The position numbers were made by a program, and so were the translations under genes. A DNA stretch of 64,000 bases from Nocardioides flavus (ex Wang et al. 2016) (lineage in GTDB: Bacteria; Actinomycetota; Actinomycetes; Propionibacteriales; Nocardioidaceae): contig NZ_BNAD01000003.1 in NCBI RefSeq assembly GCF_014653115.1, positions 186,001 to 250,000 on the forward strand, read 5' to 3'. The first letter of the stretch is position 1. Each line of letters opens with the position of its first letter. Of this stretch, positions 60,704-64,000 are shown one piece after another. The notes beneath the pieces are model-generated. The model was given only the letters and a program-made list of their open reading frames with translations, had not been told where the DNA came from and made no database searches.

Positions 60704-60814
60704 GCGCCCATGGCAGCCGTCTGATTGCTCCGCCGCCATCGGACGGCACCGGTGCTGTGGAGGAGGCCGTACGTGGCCCGTCTGTGGACGATCAGCGGCC
60801 CACCCTGTATGCGC

Positions 60815-60864
60815 ACGGTGGGTGAGACACCTTCTGCGAGCTCGGAACCTGCGCCAGCCACCGC
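60815..60864. repeat. Palindromic repeat, family B, copy 3 (50 bp)
   Basis: It aligns without gaps to copy 2 over 50 bases, sharing GAGACACCTTCTG and the ACCTGCG segment, with decayed arms (ACGGTGGGTGA, GCCAGCCACCGC). It is in the same orientation as copies 1 and 2, on the other side of the AbiEi/DUF559-like gene. Confidence 0.65.
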
Positions 60865-60890
60865 TCGGGCGAGGGCGGCGGGCGATCGCC

Positions 60891-61949
60891 TCAGCGGCGG
60901 CGGCGTACGAGCGCGACGAGGCCGAGCATGGCGGCGGCGCCCGCGGCGAAGGCGGCCTTCGGCGAGGTGGCGGGAGCAGCTTCAGGAGAGGTGCGTACGC
61001 CCGCGCGCGCCGCGGCGGCGAGGTCGATGCGCGGCCCCTCGGGCATCTGGTCGGCGACCGTACGGGCCTCGCGGACCGCGCGGGCCTCGGGCGAGGTGTG
61101 GGCCCAGGCCGCGGCGAGGACGACGACGCGCGAGAAGTAGTTGATCCAGACCAGCAGGATCAGCGCGATGCCGAAGGCCTGGACGGCCGGCTGCTCGCGG
61201 GTGCCCTGCAGCAGGACGGTCGACAGCTGCTTGAGCAGCTCGAACACGACGGCGCCGAGGACCGCACCGGACCACAGCGACCGCGACGGGACGTCAGGAC
61301 TCGCGAGGAGCTTGAAGAAGGCGAAGAACAGCAGGGCGCTGGCCGCGAGGCCGAGGAGGAGGGCGAGGACCCACAGCAGCGGCTTCGCCCCCGCGCCCAG
61401 CCCGACGAGCTCCAGGATCGGGGTGGCGACCTTGGTGGCGACGCCGGAGACAGCGACGCTGACGATGAGCACCGAGCCCAGCGTCAGGAGCGCGAGCAGG
61501 TCGCGCAGCTTGCCGACGACGAAGTTGGGCTGCTCGCGCTCGGGCTCCTCGAAGACCGCGATCAGGGCCGTGCGCATGCCCGAGAGCCACCCCAGCCCGG
61601 AGTAGAGGGCGAGCAGGATGCCGACGCTGAGGATGCCGGGGGCGTTGTCCTGGAAGGTCGACAGCGAGAGGCCGTCCGGCTCCCCGACGATGCCGGGCAG
61701 CACCTCGCTGATGGCCGTCACGAGGTCCTCGTCGGCGTTGGGGTAGGCCCGCGCCACGAACCCGATCACCGCGAAGGCCAGCGCGAGGATCGGGAAGAAG
61801 GAGAGGAACGCGAAGTAGGTCACCGCGGCCGCGAGGGCGCTGCCGTTGACGCTGCCGTAGTGCTCGACGGTGCGCACCGCGTGGTCGACCAGCGGCCGGC
61901 GCTCGCGCACGCGCTCGACACGCTCCTCCAGGTCCGAGACGACGGACAT
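60891..61949 (-). CDS. YihY/BrkB family integral membrane protein
   Basis: A 352-residue protein with six to seven membrane spans. Residues about 35-60 hold the family signature NGSALAAAVTYFAFLSFFPI; later blocks are GILSVGILLALYSGLGWLSG, WSGAVLGAVVFELLKQL and ILLVWINYFSRVVVLAAAW. The C-terminal 60 residues are soluble, alanine-rich and end in a short hydrophobic segment with RRRR. Function is unknown (once mislabelled RNase BN). It begins one base after the stop of the 2'-5' ligase-like gene, so both are one operon; the order relative to trpS matches M. tuberculosis Rv3335c-Rv3336c. Confidence 0.88.
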   Translation of the reverse strand: MSVVSDLEERVERVRERRPLVDHAVRTVEHYGSVNGSALAAAVTYFAFLSFFPILALAFAVIGFVARAYPNADEDLVTAISEVLPGIVGEPDGLSLSTFQDNAPGILSVGILLALYSGLGWLSGMRTALIAVFEEPEREQPNFVVGKLRDLLALLTLGSVLIVSVAVSGVATKVATPILELVGLGAGAKPLLWVLALLLGLAASALLFFAFFKLLASPDVPSRSLWSGAVLGAVVFELLKQLSTVLLQGTREQPAVQAFGIALILLVWINYFSRVVVLAAAWAHTSPEARAVREARTVADQMPEGPRIDLAAAARAGVRTSPEAAPATSPKAAFAAGAAAMLGLVALVRRRR

Positions 61950-61950
61950 C

Positions 61951-62460
61951 TCAGCCCAGCCCGAACTCGTGGGTGGGCCGCCAGCCGGCGTCGCTGTCGT
62001 GGACGTAGAGGCTGAACGCGTCGACGGCGAAGCGGCACTCGAAGCTCGCCAGCTCGGCGAACGCCCGGTCCAGGGTGGGGTCGTCGAGGTGGTGGGCGAT
62101 CGTCACGTGCGGGTGGTAGGGGTAGTGCAGGTCGACCGCGAGCGGACCCCGGCGCACGGCGTCGGCGAGCACCTCGCACCCCGAGATCCCCTCGGCCACC
62201 GTCACGAAGACGACCGGGGACACCGGCCGGAAGGTGCCGGTGCCCCGCAGGTGGATGTCGAACGGCGGCACCCGGGCGGCGGCGGCCTTGAGGTGGTCGC
62301 TCACCGCGGGCAGCTCGTCCGCGGCGACCTCGGCCGGCGGGATCAGCGTGATGTGCGTGGGGATCTGCGTGGCCGTCGTGTCACCGACGCTGGTCCGGTA
62401 GTCCTGGAGCTCGCTCGCCCAGGGCTCGGGGATCGCGATGGCTACTCCGATGGTCGGCAC
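61951..62460 (-). CDS. 2'-5' RNA ligase family protein (2H phosphoesterase)
   Basis: A 169-residue protein with the two HxT/S motifs of 2H phosphoesterases: PTHITLIPP near residue 35 and HPHVTIAHH near residue 118, both with flanking hydrophobics. Members ligate or hydrolyse 2',5'-linked or cyclic phosphates of RNA. GTG 62460 follows a TAGGGT -10 by six bases; that hexamer overlaps the stop codon of trpS. The YihY gene follows immediately. Confidence 0.88.
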   Translation of the reverse strand: MPTIGVAIAIPEPWASELQDYRTSVGDTTATQIPTHITLIPPAEVAADELPAVSDHLKAAAARVPPFDIHLRGTGTFRPVSPVVFVTVAEGISGCEVLADAVRRGPLAVDLHYPYHPHVTIAHHLDDPTLDRAFAELASFECRFAVDAFSLYVHDSDAGWRPTHEFGLG

Positions 62461-62469
62461 CAGTCGACC

Positions 62470-63501
<1,032 letters not shown>

Positions 63502-63571
63502 TCACCGTGCGCGCCGACGCCCGCGCGCGGTCCCACCCCCGCGGCACCGCTCACCCGTACGGAGGTTGCGG

Positions 63572-63587
63572 TGTGACTGATGTCACA
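63572..63587. promoter_or_regulatory. Perfect CRP/GlxR-type site upstream of the lipase gene
   Basis: TGTGA-CTGATG-TCACA matches the CRP-family consensus TGTGA-N6-TCACA at all ten positions. It lies 74 bases upstream of the lipase ATG and 83 upstream of trpS. Confidence 0.8.
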
Positions 63588-63594
63588 TTGCCAG

Positions 63595-63610
63595 TGTGAT
63601 GTGACTCACC
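63595..63610. promoter_or_regulatory. Second CRP/GlxR-type site upstream of the lipase gene
   Basis: TGTGA-TGTGAC-TCACC matches nine of ten consensus bases. It is 23 bases from the first site, about two helical turns, so two dimers could bind on the same face. Confidence 0.65.
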
Positions 63611-63660
63611 AGTAGGTTTCGCGAGGAGGCCGGGCGGTCCGGCCCGGGAGGGAACCCACC

Positions 63661-64000
63661 ATGGGAGCACCATCACGTCGTCGGGCTCGGACGGCCGGCG
63701 CGATCGCATCACTCACCACCCTGCTCACCACCACGATCACCGCGGTGGTCACGGTCACCGCGCTCGGCACGACGTCGGCCCACGCCGCCGTCGAGGAGCC
63801 GCCGCGGCCCCCCTTCTACGAGACGCCCGCCACCCTGCCCAGCGCCAACGGCGCGGTCATCCGCAGCGAGAAGATGACGTTCCTGCTCGACCCGCTCGAC
63901 GCGACGAGCCTGGTCCGCAACGCCCAGCGCGTGCTCTACAAGAGCACCAACCGCGCCGGCAAGGCCATCGCGGTCTCCGGCACCGTGCTGGTCCCCCACG
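63661..64000 (+). CDS. Secretory lipase (LIP family), N-terminal part (runs off the window)
   Basis: The first 113 codons of an exported protein. A long Sec signal peptide (RRRARTAGAIASLTTLLTTT, further hydrophobics, cleavage near TSAHAA) precedes PFYETPATLPSANGAVIRSE, then LLDPLDATSLVRNAQRVLYK and AIAVSGTVLVPH. That pattern is the N-terminus of secretory alpha/beta-hydrolase lipases of the LIP family (PF03583). The catalytic serine lies beyond the window. GAGGGA precedes ATG 63661 by nine bases. Two CRP-like sites upstream suggest control by cAMP or carbon source. Confidence 0.8.
   Translation, partial: MGAPSRRRARTAGAIASLTTLLTTTITAVVTVTALGTTSAHAAVEEPPRPPFYETPATLPSANGAVIRSEKMTFLLDPLDATSLVRNAQRVLYKSTNRAGKAIAVSGTVLVPH

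Overview
The window is a very GC-rich actinobacterial chromosome segment. Codons end almost always in G or C, and GTG starts and 4-base ATGA/GTGA gene overlaps are frequent. The family content and order (lpdA, purine nucleoside phosphorylase, pmmB, M20 amidohydrolase, add, deoA, cdd, sdh, YihY protein, trpS) resemble the Mycobacterium tuberculosis Rv3303c-Rv3336c neighbourhood. Together with methylmalonyl-CoA mutase and GGTCGAG-type palindromic repeats, this suggests a Propionibacteriales/Nocardioides-like organism; that placement is inference. The DNA is packed: no gene-free stretch exceeds 300 bases, and I saw no rRNA, tRNA, CRISPR array or insertion sequence.

Layout. 1-6.3 kb: end of pyruvate carboxylase, an amidohydrolase/MIP18-like pair divergent from an IclR regulator, an MFS permease, and a secreted SpoIID-like plus SGNH hydrolase pair. 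6.3-15.6 kb: DNA glycosylase, two flavin disulfide-reductase family enzymes (lpdA, lpd), GGCT-like protein, purine nucleoside phosphorylase, epimerase, DUF2252 protein, thiol peroxidase, MOSC protein. 15.6-26.8 kb: large LAL-type LuxR regulator, two VOC proteins, phosphomannomutase, a YidC paralogue, a TetR/oxidoreductase pair with two operator palindromes, a secreted 14-repeat protein and a PH-domain membrane protein. 26.8-41.5 kb: deoxynucleoside salvage (deoC with one full and one half aldehyde dehydrogenase, uridine-kinase-like, add, deoA, cdd) and a BMP-type nucleoside ABC transporter divergent from cdd-deoA. 41.5-51.7 kb: CDP-glycerol transferase-like protein, MFS permease, OsmC protein, orphan histidine kinase, M20 amidohydrolase, mutA-mutB-meaB. 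51.8-59.6 kb: a split DUF2510/DUF4328 protein and two unrelated succinate dehydrogenase/fumarate reductase operons back to back. 59.6-64 kb: AbiEi/DUF559-like gene bracketed by palindromic repeats, YihY protein, 2'-5' RNA ligase-like protein, trpS and the start of a secreted lipase behind two CRP-like sites.

How it fits together. The BMP lipoprotein, ATPase and two permeases should import nucleosides; Add, Cdd, purine nucleoside phosphorylase and DeoA would deaminate and phosphorolyse them; phosphopentomutase-like activity and DeoC would yield acetaldehyde and glyceraldehyde 3-phosphate, with an aldehyde dehydrogenase in the deoC operon to oxidise the aldehyde. Odd-chain or propionate carbon enters through MutAB (repaired by MeaB) as succinyl-CoA and is oxidised by the two Sdh complexes, while pyruvate carboxylase and lipoamide dehydrogenase feed the same central metabolism.

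Two genome-style signals stand out. About twenty first-of-operon genes carry a TANNNT-like -10 hexamer 6-7 bases before the start codon, so most transcripts here look leaderless; this decides several starts. Several families of about 33-53 bp palindromic repeats are present, and copies sit inside reading frames: one adds 11 in-frame codons to mutA, one lies in mutB, and two supply stop codons.
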